DNA of 64,000 nt, taken from assembly GCA_903813345.2 (NCBI GenBank), contig CAIIXF020000008.1, positions 20,380,822-20,444,821 on the forward strand. The letters run 5' to 3'. This document shows, piece by piece, positions 55,901-63,390 of the stretch (positions are counted from its first letter, which is position 1; each line of letters opens with the position of its first letter). The translations under genes were made by a program, and so were the position numbers. Below the pieces are notes generated by a model that saw only the letters and a program-made list of their open reading frames with translations, was not told the DNA's origin and ran no database searches. The DNA comes from Owenia fusiformis (taxonomy: Eukaryota; Annelida; Polychaeta; Sabellida; Oweniidae).

Positions 55901-57627
55901 ATTTTGTTCACCTTTAGATATTGAATTCTCTCATTACAGTAGAAAAAATAAGCATCTGTCTCAACAAAAGTAACTTCAATACATACAATATCTGTTTTTT
56001 GAGTTTGACTTAATTCTCCCTTTAATTGTTAAATGACCAAACTGCAAAATAATAGCCAATTCATTGTCTTAAACAGTTGTTATCATTAATTCATCAAACA
56101 AGTACAAAGGCTTACATTTTATTCAATTTCACATAAAATTTCAGCTCGAGGGCTCACAGATAGCCTGGGTGAAATACCGTGAAGAGTACCTGACGACCTT
56201 TATGAAGGACAGCCAATCATATTACTTCTACTGGAGGAGTGCCTGGGTGTCCAGGGATGATATATGGGCGGGAAGGTGTGCATCGCTACGTAACAATAGG
56301 GTGGAAAATGAGTTCTGCCACATTCTGCAGCCATTTATATGTGAAAAAGGTAAAAACCTGAATTGTTAATTGTTTGTTATTATGTCACTACCAGACAGAA
56401 GTGGTCCAACCTTTTTGGTGGATGATGTCCAGCAGTTGCCATTCAACAGTTAGCATTCCTCAGTCCATGTCTGTAATAAATTGCAGGTGGTGACATTTTG
56501 CATATTAATGCCTTGTAACCTCTTGTTGCTGGCTTCATGATCATGTGATCTCTGATTGGAATTATTGGCCTACTTTAGTTAGTTACTCTCCCTGACAAAC
56601 TGGTATTTTTCTTAAACCTAAATATTGCATGTTTATTTTAAATGTATTTATTTCTTGATTTATAATTTCAGATCCATACATTGCATCCCAGATGGATTGG
56701 CCTTTGGTTGGTGGTCTCATAGGGGGATTTGGATTCATCCTGATTGTTGTGATCATCCTACTTGCGCTGTGGTGCATCAAGTCCAAAGAGAGAAAGAAGC
56801 AGCATTTAGAACGGGCAAACTCTCTTAGGTCGTTACGTGGTAGTAGACAGAACATCAATGCTAGTAAAACTACACTCAACACTGTAGATCTAAGTAAATC
56901 TGAACCATATAGGAGATCACGTTCTAGACTTTATAGATCTAAGGATTCTTTAGGAACAAGTATGAACAGCATTGATATCATAGGTGCAACTATGGATGAA
57001 TCAAGTGATGTAGACACTATCAACAAAGCAAAGTTAGATGATGCAGCACGACAGGTTTCCGTAGAGTACCTACCAAAACAAAATGGCAGTAATCCTAGTG
57101 ATATTTATGCCCCGTCAACAAAGGTTGATAGCAACAGTTACTATGGTAGCGAATATGGCTCACAGGCTCAGTTTCCATATAGACTCGAAAATGAGATAGC
57201 AAATATCATGGCTAAGCCAATGTATGATAATGTCTTACAGAATAGATCCTATGACGAAAGAAGTATTGACCGCAGCCATTTACAATTAGAAATGTCACCT
57301 CCCCCTACCCCTATGCATCAGCAATCTGCCCCAATCACAGAGGAATCACCTCAATATAATGAACAGCCACCACAGTACACAAAACAACAGACACCTCCAC
57401 GACCAACTAAAACGAGACCCCCATCAGATGTCCCACCCCCAAGGCCAGATAGACGCCCTAGTGCAGACTTGATTGACTCCCCCTACCAGAATGTATCCAT
57501 GGACCCACAAGGTCACATGGTATTGCAACAGGGTCCCCCTAGACCTCCTAAGGGGGGAAGGTACAGTAGTGCAGACTCTCTGAATTCTACAGGGGAGAAA
57601 CCTAAACCTCGGGAAACTGCTATGTAA
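37684..57627 (+). CDS. bark: Protein bark beetle / Anakonda homologue (gene span, 20 coding exons)
   Basis: The spliced frame is 8796 nt, 2931 residues, with all 19 junctions GT-AG and in phase. Order: signal peptide (1-26); three modules, each with a beta-helix entry motif (about 58-94, 942-985, 1752-1790), an SRCR domain (about 120-225, 1005-1105, 1828-1935), beta-helix repeats rich in N and G, a CUB-like domain (about 408-505, 1278-1363, 2095-2222) and a closing NxWG motif (865, 1681, 2473); a C-type-lectin-like domain (2511-2612); a membrane helix (about 2625-2648); and a 283-residue tail. This is the triple-repeat plan of Drosophila Anakonda/Bark, which organises tricellular junctions of epithelia by recruiting Gliotactin. 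Drosophila Bark is of similar length. The tail is rich in S, R and proline (PPQY, PPRP, PPPRP) and ends RETAM. Orthology is strongly supported by architecture; function here is inferred. Confidence 0.95.
39040..39250. repeat. diverged arm of the 18.4-kb foldback family
   Basis: The sequence AAGTATTTATTACAGGTYRT followed by TGTTGCTTGATTTAT, GCAAAAA and TTGCGCCTT parallels the right arm at about 19105-19200 in order and orientation but with many changes. It lies in bark intron 1 (37966-39490), which otherwise shows nothing. Confidence 0.6.
39491..39657 (+). CDS. bark: bark exon 2
   Basis: Residues 95-150, start of SRCR 1: RLVEGEWGTVWKGNL and GKWRHVCTANR. The acceptor is TTCCAG, and the exon ends two bases into a codon. 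Confidence 0.9.
40546..40736 (+). CDS. bark: bark exon 3
   Basis: Residues 150-213, SRCR 1 centre: WTQIDVNTTCHHLGFLTG, NCTGSEANLFQCPG and RIC. Cysteine spacing fits SRCR. The donor lies inside GTGGTAAGAG. Confidence 0.92.
40741..40900. repeat. GTGAACACCT-rich patch in bark intron 3
   Basis: Four copies of (G/C)TGAACACCT-like words lie between a TTTACTGTAAACACCT and a GTTTTACTGTA end, suggesting a small degenerate element. Confidence 0.45.
41121..41495 (+). CDS. bark: bark exon 4
   Basis: Residues 214-338. It begins ENQEIVGIEC, closing SRCR 1, then beta-helix repeats (VMEYVDIRYAGME, MNHVTVKFSALDGMNL). The donor G/GTAATG is followed within about 10 bp by a hairpin element. Confidence 0.9.
41506..41664. 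mobile_element. 159-bp MITE beside the exon 4 donor
   Basis: TTTGATCTACGGC ... GTAGCTTCCCAAAATCGA faces TCGATTTTGGGAAGCTAC ... GCCGTAGAGCAAAT, giving arms of about 55 bp. The loop is about 45 bp. The 5' splice site lies at 41496. Confidence 0.8.
41902..42122 (+). CDS. bark: bark exon 5
   Basis: Residues 339-412, a beta-helix coil (GGSFHHNSGDGIRV) and then the linker to CUB 1 (VPDLSSPCVR). Phase 0 donor GTAAGA. Confidence 0.9.
42321..42388. repeat. GGATTTGAATCCTCTTC minisatellite
   Basis: Three to four imperfect copies of a 17-20-bp unit in bark intron 5. Confidence 0.7.
42463..42665 (+). CDS. bark: bark exon 6
   Basis: Residues 413-480, first half of CUB-like domain 1: HILSLVVLEMDRE, GWLEVRDGEF and TSTEYMWLQF, matching the CUB strand order. 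Confidence 0.9.
42882..42994 (+). CDS. bark: bark exon 7
   Basis: Residues 480-517, second half of CUB 1 (CVKLESCLKFTVRIESIP) and a short GP-rich linker. The acceptor is TTTTTTGCAG. Confidence 0.9.
43382..44928 (+). CDS. bark: bark exon 8
   Basis: Residues 518-1033. A long run of right-handed beta-helix coils (NHSVVSDNQYEAGLRV, NHSIFERNEESGVNI, NHSTVSNNKGDGIYI), then NWWGTTEYSQIAGRLFDYN. The second entry motif follows (MNLKPGVTLLFPNSIGILVE), then the start of SRCR 2 (GLLEVYKDGQWGTVCNV). Phase 0 donor GTAAGA. Confidence 0.95.
45278..45518 (+). CDS. bark: bark exon 9
   Basis: Residues 1034-1114, rest of SRCR 2: GWNMANAALVCQMMGY, IWLSNVYCDEMDSDIMQC and VNVKC. The canonical cysteine pattern makes this the clearest of the three SRCR domains. 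Confidence 0.94.
45693..46080 (+). mobile_element. two-hairpin element, copy A
   Basis: The first hairpin runs from GGGTTATGTACTTGGAGGTT to GACCGTACATAACTG around a core of GAGGGACC. The second runs from TATCCTATACCAAGTAGAGT to ACTCTACTTGGCATAGGATA. It lies in bark intron 9. An inverse copy is at 52757-53157, and a relative sharing only the first hairpin is at 59612-60092. Confidence 0.8.
46400..47149 (+). CDS. bark: bark exon 10
   Basis: Residues 1114-1364, beta-helix coils (LEHLKIRQGNSAGMQI, VQHLNIENNIGSGLI), then CUB-like domain 2 (VEVRTDTYPKFILSVELLDY, MENLTFYDSQ, PYITINWKT). It starts and ends in the same phase. Confidence 0.94.
47403..49203 (+). CDS. bark: bark exon 11
   Basis: Residues 1364-1964. 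Beta-helix coils, ENYWGTRDQMAIRNRLFDF, third entry motif (VMPGAILALEPGVKITFAPH), an RRIEF/RMKRQ linker, and SRCR 3 (GFVELFNKTTNRWNIVCDQN, KTAEVACRDLGF, FFCDGTETSLDQC, YVFMRC). The largest exon, with the donor inside TGGTATGT. Confidence 0.95.
49460..50114 (+). CDS. bark: bark exon 12
   Basis: Residues 1964-2182, beta-helix coils (SVLEYVTITGAGMLHG, SNHVTIQQSLWNGYDF), then most of CUB-like domain 3 (KRIAIRFLQLNVFND, NNIEIFNGEYFDN). Phase 0 donor GTATGT. Confidence 0.93.
50373..50752. mobile_element. possible MITE in bark intron 12
   Basis: TACTGTACTC at 50374 faces GAGTACAGTA at about 50741. Inside, TTTCGCGAATTTT-type words at both ends are inverse. The arms are short and imperfect. Confidence 0.5.
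50895..51021 (+). CDS. bark: bark exon 13
   Basis: Residues 2183-2225, last strands of CUB 3 (AISVHMHASAAHGNYGFIAE). The donor A/GTAAGT is followed 16 bp later by a hairpin MITE. Confidence 0.9.
51037..51211. mobile_element. 175-bp MITE beside the exon 13 donor
   Basis: TTTTGATCCATCAGAGAAAC faces GTTTCCCTGATGGATCAAAA approximately, with inner arms TTGATGATGTTA/TGACATCATCAA. A second copy is at 59033-59222. It begins 16 bp after the exon 13 donor (51022). Confidence 0.8.
51550..51891 (+). CDS. bark: bark exon 14
   Basis: Residues 2225-2339, beta-helix coils (YNTTITKNQRGGIHYM, IVDNCRLQNNGLAM, FTITNNYMSFNKGGVNI, ISNNVMSFNTHGEVLHV). Confidence 0.93.
51892..52756. other. bark intron 14, left part
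   Basis: AT-rich, with a small TAATTAGC-type palindromic patch at about 52150-52205. No exon was recognised. Confidence 0.4.
52757..53157 (-). mobile_element. two-hairpin element, copy B (inverse)
   Basis: Inverse copy of 45693-46080: it starts TTATCCTATGCCAAGTAGAG, with the GGGACC hairpin at the right end closing in CCAGTACATAACCC. Similarity to copy A is high along nearly the whole length. It ends about 25 bp before exon 15. Confidence 0.85.
53183..53363 (+). CDS. bark: bark exon 15
   Basis: Residues 2339-2399 (NVYGNMFSHNDVEY, NATSNTFWNNTAGVIV, SSSIETVEDPHR). The last ~29 nt and the donor AG/GTAAAT are the first unit of a 103-bp tandem repeat that fills the next 670 bp. Confidence 0.9.
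53335..54036 (+). repeat. 103-bp tandem repeat copying exon 15 end and donor
   Basis: Units start (TCAATTGAGA) at 53335, 53438, 53541, 53645, 53748, 53851 and 53954. The first contains the true last 29 nt of exon 15. Each later unit repeats this exon end, the AG/GTAAATC donor and about 74 bp of intron. Unit 4 keeps the exon-like GAGACTGTGGAAGATCCCCA spelling; the others have GAGAATGTG. Confidence 0.92.
54368..54517 (+). CDS. bark: bark exon 16
   Basis: Residues 2399-2449 (FQYNSMYRNRALGPWFRTTV, NYLVNEMNFHELVTGN). The acceptor TCTATTTTAG at 54367 is used because it keeps phase. The nearer TTCCAG would shift the frame. Confidence 0.88.
54590..54705. repeat. intronic repeat shared with 56405-56520
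   Basis: Both places read GTCAGCGGTTGG/GTCCAGCAGTTGCC-like text, then TGTCTGTAA or TATCTGTAA, AAATTGCAGGT and TGACATTTTGCAT in the same order. They lie in introns 16 and 19 of bark. Confidence 0.6.
54728..54875 (+). CDS. bark: bark exon 17
   Basis: Residues 2449-2498 with the third NNWWG motif (VDASNNWWGHHLRVAVSGRI). Phase 0 donor GTATGT. Confidence 0.92.
55503..55643 (+). CDS. bark: bark exon 18
   Basis: Residues 2499-2545, start of the C-type-lectin-like domain: CSPGWTLHKERCYKYFGGAV and WDDARLHCA, the classic WxxAxxxC helix. Confidence 0.94.
56145..56349 (+). CDS. bark: bark exon 19
   Basis: Residues 2546-2614, end of the lectin-like domain: FYWRSAWVSRDDIWAGRCAS and FCHILQPFICE. EPN/QPD and WND calcium-sugar motifs are absent, so sugar binding of the usual kind is unlikely. 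Confidence 0.93.
56672..57627 (+). CDS. bark: bark exon 20 (membrane helix, tail, stop)
   Basis: Residues 2614-2931. The membrane helix is LVGGLIGGFGFILIVVIILL plus ALW, followed by KSKERKK. The tail has RSRSRLYRSKDSLGTSMNS, several tyrosines (PSDIYAP, SPQYNEQPPQY, DSPYQN), PPxY and PxxP ligands, and the C-terminus KPRETAM. Stop TAA at 57625-57627. Confidence 0.95.
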
Positions 57628-59032
57628 CGAGAGTAGCCATAACAACATACATATTCAGGAGACAGAAATGTTGCTGAACATTAACACAGATGATACCATA
57701 GATACAGTTTGTGTCTTAATTTTGACTGACATCATCAACTTTTTATACTACCATGGTAACATGAGTTTAGATATGAGGAATAACCAATGGGCTGCTACTG
57801 TTTATATTATACAGTTCTGTCAGTTAATAAAGTATAGTACCTCATAAGATCTATCATGACAACCAAGTGAATATAATGCAAGCAAGGTAACACTTTTACT
57901 TAATAAAATCAAAAATGCCATTCAGTTGGTTTCAACATTCAAAATTGCCCTTTTCTAAGGAAAAGTGCTTCTGGGTCCTGACACAATTCAAAAGAACGAA
58001 GTCAAATCCAGACTGTTTGCTAATATTCCCCACTCAGGGTTTCTATTCCATGCCTCAATCATCAACCTCTGATCATATGATGTTCCAACATGCATTTCAT
58101 TCTTGCATTGATTCACACACATCTGCATGTAAATCAGAAAGATTTGTGATAGATAAGCACTTGACTGGTTTGTGATAATCTAAGGAAAGGTGAATTATGG
58201 AAAAAGTATCTTAAAGATGTAATTAATGAGCTCTTTGTGGTAAGTGTAATGACATGAATTGTCTGTAAATAGTTCTAAAGTGCCATAGGCTTGTTCAGTG
58301 TTTGTTTTATAGTTTATGTGTGCTCGCTATGGATGTGAAATATCAATTTTGTCAAAGAAGCAATTGTGATATAGTACAGTCCACATTGATCCTGACATCT
58401 TGTGGATGTCCATGTACATTGTAAAGCGCTGTAAATACAAAATACCACTTTCCAGACGATGTGAGGTTAAATATGTATTGTACTGTATAGGTTCATTACA
58501 GGCCTAGAATTATTTTAGTATAGATTTTGTATTGTATGCAGTTAAGCACAAATAATGCTGTAATGCTGCGCTTACCATGTTGCACTTACGCTAACATTGC
58601 AATGTATGGATAAGATTACATTTTATATGAAAAATTTAGATCATGTTTTTATTATTTAATTATTTTGAGCTGATCTAGGGTACAAACAACATTGTTACTT
58701 TAGGAACTATAACTTGACTATATCATTGAGATTTACTCAAATATCACCAAATAGATGTATATACTTTAATAATACTATAATTTAAAAACATTAAAAAATA
58801 TCATCTTTAGATTTTAGACTTATCATAAAGAATTTTTCTCATGTTTTGTGATTTTAGTTGTGTGACAGATTTGAATCTTGACACAAAAAGTTTTGACTGA
58901 TTATAAGTTCATCTTGCCATTTTTCAATTTATTGTATAGAATATGAAAAATACAAACATTCCACAGGAAAACAGCAAGGTTTTAGTATTACAGGTGCATT
59001 TATGCTTTGAGATATTGAATAAAAAGTAGACC
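57628..59032 (+). other. bark: probable 3' UTR of the bark homologue
   Basis: No coding signal. AATAAA words at 57826-57831 and 57902-57907 are early polyadenylation candidates. AATAAA at 61792-61797 would allow a much longer 3' UTR. Which is used cannot be told. Confidence 0.45.
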
Positions 59033-59222
59033 CTACCACCTTTTGGCATATCAAAGATATATTGGCTAAATTGGTGATGTCATTGGTTGTACATATCAAA
59101 ATAAGCATAAGTTAATTCAAGAAGTTTTATCTATTTTTGATTGGACAAATTGCAACTTACAGCCAATTACATCATCAATCTAGCCAATATAGCAGAGATT
59201 CTTGATGGATCAAGGGTGGCAG
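59033..59222. mobile_element. MITE, second copy of the 51.0-kb family
   Basis: ATATTGGCTAAATTGGTGAT faces ATCATCAATCTAGCCAATAT. The internal GTTGTAC and GCAACTTACAGCCAAT parts match 51037-51211 in the same order. Confidence 0.75.
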
Positions 59223-59611
59223 GGTTTATTGGAAAGGTGTATAGTGTATAAAAACAGAAGAAGTAAAAGGGTGATGCCTTATAATGATGTCCATCATGTG
59301 GTTTTATGAAATGGTTACTGTTAAGGATCTCATCATATTTTTATATAAGAAGTGATTCAGATCTCAGGTGACCCCAGATTTTATTCTTGACAATTTCTCA
59401 GAATCCGAGATCTATTAATCCCAATGTATTGTTTTCCTCAAATACAGTTACATGTATCATCATGCTCCATACTAGTTTTAGTAACTATGCCTGTCATTTC
59501 AATGAAGACTTGTATTCAGAAACTAGAACTATAAGGAAAATATGTCAATATAACATTGGTCTGGAATAACGCTACATTCCATGTACGTACACAGAGTTTA
59601 CAATAACATAT

Positions 59612-60092
59612 ATAGGGGTTATGCACTGGGAGGTTTTGGATCAGGGAATATCCCGAGGGATATACAATATATCTTCCCGAGGGACCGAAGGGACCGAGGG
59701 AAGATGTATTGTATATCCCAAGGGATATTCCATGTATCCAAACCGACCGTGCATAACTGGTGTATCTCATACTTGAGTGGGTTTAGGGTAGATATAACCC
59801 TTTCCACCTTTTTCAAATAACATTTTCGTAATATTCTTTTTGTTCAATACAATGAAATTGTAACATTTAAACTTAAAAAAAATTAAATTTTAAAATTAAA
59901 AAATTAAAACTTTTGATATTTAAACTTTTTTAAACTTTTGAAAAATTCCCGGGAGCGGGATGGATATATTATATCTGCCCGCATTTGGCCTGGAGCGGGA
60001 CATATACAATATATCCTGCCCGCTCCTCAGATACGATATATATTCCCGGGTGATATCTACCCCAAACCCACTCAAGTATGAGATACAGCAGG
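59612..60092 (+). mobile_element. two-hairpin element, copy C (different second hairpin)
   Basis: The first hairpin is related to copies A and B (GGGTTATGCACTGGGAGGTT to GACCGTGCATAACTG, core GAGGGACCGAAGGGACCG). The second hairpin is different: GTATCTCATACTTGAGTGGG faces CCCACTCAAGTATGAGATAC. Its interior has CCCGGGAGCGGGA and GGAGCGGGACATAT words that also occur at about 36150. Confidence 0.75.
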
Positions 60093-60530
60093 TTATATTT
60101 ATGATACATTCCCAATAGATGTCTACTGTGACTTGAAATATGTTCTAAGGCAGATATGTTTGTGTGAAGAAATAGCATTATACCAAAGTTACAAATACTA
60201 AAAATAGATCATATGTTTTTATTGTACTCTCATTTTATGAAACAGTCAGACAGCTTGTCAGAAATGATTGTTCCATAGATGTATGATGTATGAATTGTGC
60301 ACATGTACATTTATACATGTATGTAGTAAAACCCGTCCATTTGAATTCTGTTGGAACATCTTATGATCAGAGTTCAACTAAAACAGGTTTTACTGTGCGG
60401 TCAATTAGGACACTTGTATATACTGTATAAATCTATGGAGAGGACCAGGAAACTATTCATTGTACCATTCCAGTCTGAATTATTTTAAAATTGAGAAGAT
60501 TGTACCAAGTATGATTAAAATAATATATAT

Positions 60531-61482
60531 TGGGTATGATAATTGATATATTCAGATTGTGTTATTCTTCTGCATAGCCTGCGACATGTGTGTTGATATG
60601 AACAACATTTAATGTGTTCCCTTGTGTTGCGCCAACACTACGGGAAATTGTGACCATGGTGTATGTTTTGAAAATATTGCTTACTTTATCTTAAAAATGA
60701 CCTTTTTAAACATAAATCAATGTTTGCTAATGTATCTCATATACCATACCATAACATGAAATGTAGCAAATCTATTGATAATATCCAACTCATCAAATAG
60801 GATTGCTTTATTATGTCTATATGATTTGTATTCTCCAACATTCTGGTTAAATTAACATTGTTGATGCGCATCATTTGTTGAAAGCTTCACTAGAAAGTGT
60901 CCTAATAATACCATTTAAATGTCAGACAGTGAAAACATCAGACAACATATTTTTATTACTTATGTGTTGAATATAGGTTATACTGTCCAATATTTTGTAT
61001 CCTCCATTTACATTTCAACTATTAATATTTCAGTTATTCACACATCTGATTTCGAATTATTATTTTGATAAATGAAACTAATTCAAAGAAGTATTTAAAT
61101 GATTGTCAAATCATATGGACATAACGAAACAAACCTATTTTATGAGTAAAAAATACCAAACTACCCTCTTTTGGGAGCTGCTGGTCACACACATACTATA
61201 TTAACATGTGGAAATTATCAATGGACTTGCCACATTATAAATATATAGATATGTTGTCGGAGTTATATTAGCAAAGTTTGATTTTTTGTTTAAAAAAGTC
61301 ATCATTAAGCTATTTGTTGGAAAAAGTAAGCAATTATTTTCCATACATATACACTGTGGTCATGATTTCCCATTGTGTTGGCAACAAAATGGAATACATT
61401 AAATGTTGTTCATATCAACACACATGTTGCAGGCTATAGAAGTATAACAAAAATATGAATATATCAATTATCATAATGCCCA
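60531..61482. mobile_element. 950-bp foldback element
   Basis: The left arm (ATGATAATTGATATATTCA, then GTGTGTTGATATGAACAACA, TTAATGT, then GCTTACTTT) has its inverse in the right arm ending near 61482. Arms extend about 280 bp each with moderate divergence, around a ~390-bp centre. It lies in the possible long 3' UTR of bark. Confidence 0.75.
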
Positions 61483-61859
61483 TATGCTGTATTTACAACA
61501 GAAACATGCCGAAATATGCATTTCACTTTGTAAACTATTTTAACATGAAGGACTATTTTATATCTGTCTGTATCATTATTACACATGTACATTCCATATT
61601 TATCAGATTAACAAAACCAATAAACTGTATATTTAAGAGACAATATAATTATTTTGTATTAGAAATCTGCGATGATGTACAGTAATATAATGTAATGTAT
61701 GTATTTTAATTAGGGATATTTTTAAATGTGCAGCAAAGTTGCATTTTTATATTTCATCATTTTGTAAAATTAACAACCAAAATGTTTTGTAAATAAAATT
61801 TTTATATTTTAGCTTTACAAATATTTGTTGTCTGGTGTAATGGGAGCAGCCAGGATTTG

Positions 61860-62245
61860 TATAGATGACAGTTAGGTGAATATGGTGACAGGTCACCTCA
61901 ACCCCAAGTCAGCTCAACCCTGTAAAACTCAACCCCAGTAAAACTCAACCCCAAGTCAACTGGTAACCGAACAATTCATCCCTTAGACAACTCATCCCCG
62001 AGGCATTTCATCCCATGGACAACTCATTCTCTGAAGGACTCATCATTTGGCATGTTTGAGTAATATTATGTTATACGATCAATTCATATTTGATATTGAA
62101 ATGATTTTGAAATGTTTTGGTAAAATATGATCAGTTTTGAGTGAACAAAGACCTTCTGGAGGGGAAATCTGGAAAATTGTTATAAAACTATGAAATTGTC
62201 GAGGAGATAATCAACCAATTAATATGTGGTTTGTTTTGTAGATAT
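61860..62245. repeat. interspersed repeat, copy 2
   Basis: CTCAACCCC and ACAACTCATCCCC short repeats are followed by TTTGGCATGTTTGAGTAAT, GAAAATTGTTATAAAACTAT and GAGATAATCAACCAATTAAT. Same order and orientation as 5608-6035. Confidence 0.7.
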
Positions 62246-62249
62246 TTAC

Positions 62250-62430
62250 TTTTTATGTCCCCAGCACATAGTGTGGGGCCATATTGTCGGCCTAGGCGCG
62301 TCTGTCTGTCCGTCCGTACGTCCGGCAGTTTCCTCCAAAACCGCTACAGATATCACCTTCAAATTTTCAGGTATAACTTATGAGGGCATACAGATTTGGA
62401 TGAAAAAATTTCAACTCGGTGCCTAGTTCC
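62250..62430. repeat. GTCTGTCCGTCCGT-type interspersed repeat
   Basis: CCCCAGCACATAGTGTGGGG (a palindrome), then CTGTCTGTCCGTCCGTACGT, then GTATAACTTATGAGGGCATA. This style of repeat is dispersed in many marine invertebrate genomes; the family is not named here. Confidence 0.5.
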
Positions 62431-62467
62431 TAGTTACCGCGCGATTATACTTTGTATCATATTTGAA

Positions 62468-62585
62468 TGTAGTCTTGCTTAAAATACCCTGTACTCCCCC
62501 CCCCCCTTTATCCTTTTCTCTATATTGCCAGGTAAAGAGAGTGAAGGTGACGGGGGGGGGGGGGGGTCTTTGAGCAAGACTAATT
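62468..62585. mobile_element. 118-bp hairpin element with C and G runs
   Basis: AGTCTTGCTTAAA and a C13 run face a G14 run and TTTGAGCAAGACTA. The centre contains TTTCTCTATATTGCCAGGTA and AAAGAGAG. Confidence 0.6.
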
Positions 62586-62749
62586 TGAATGGTGTTTTTG
62601 AGTTTTCATACTTTAATCATTTAGTAGCTTTATAAATAATTTCAGGTGTACTTTGTTGTAAAAGCCTAGGCCTATGTTATTGTTAACAGTAGTCATATGC
62701 GATAATTTTGAAAAAAGAAATCAGCAAAAACTCACAATCACTTTTTTAT

Positions 62750-63390
62750 TGTTGGCCATTTTGGATTTTCCGTCCTAAAATCTTGTGTGTAAAGTCTTGT
62801 CTACGCGTTTTCAGGTCAACCATTTGGTAGATCAATTTCAAATTTTCAGGGATTATTATTAGTATGAGAATCTAGAACTGATTAGTCTTTTAGCATTCTG
62901 GGTAAATGTCAAGGCACCCATTTTGGATTTTCCGTCTTAAAATCTTGTCTGTAAAGTTTTGTCTACGCGTTTTCTGGTTAACTGTTTGACGGATCAATTT
63001 CAAATATTCAGGAATGATTCTTAGTATGAAAATCTAAAGCTGACTATTTTTGGATTTACCATCCTAAAATTGTGTTGGTGAAGTCTTGTCAACTCATTTT
63101 AGTATAACCATGCATTTGACGGATCAATTTCAAATTTTCAGGAATTTTTAGTATGAAAAATCTAGATCTGGTTAGTTTTTCGGCATTCTGCATAAATTTT
63201 AAGTTGGCCATTCTGACTTTTCCGTCCTAAATTCCTGTCTGTGAAGGCTTGTGTACCGATTTTCAGGATAACAGTTCGATTTCAAATTTTAAGGAATGAT
63301 TTATGATATGAAAATCTAGAACTAATTAGTTTTGGATTAACCGTCCTAAAATTGTGTTGGTGAAGACGCATTGAAACCATAGATATACAG
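62750..63390. repeat. degenerate tandem repeat, ~130-170-bp unit
   Basis: About five copies of ATTTTGGATTTTCCGTCCTA, AGTCTTGT and GGATCAATTTCAAATTTTCA with AGTATGAAAATCTAGA follow each other at irregular spacing. No coding capacity. Confidence 0.75.
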
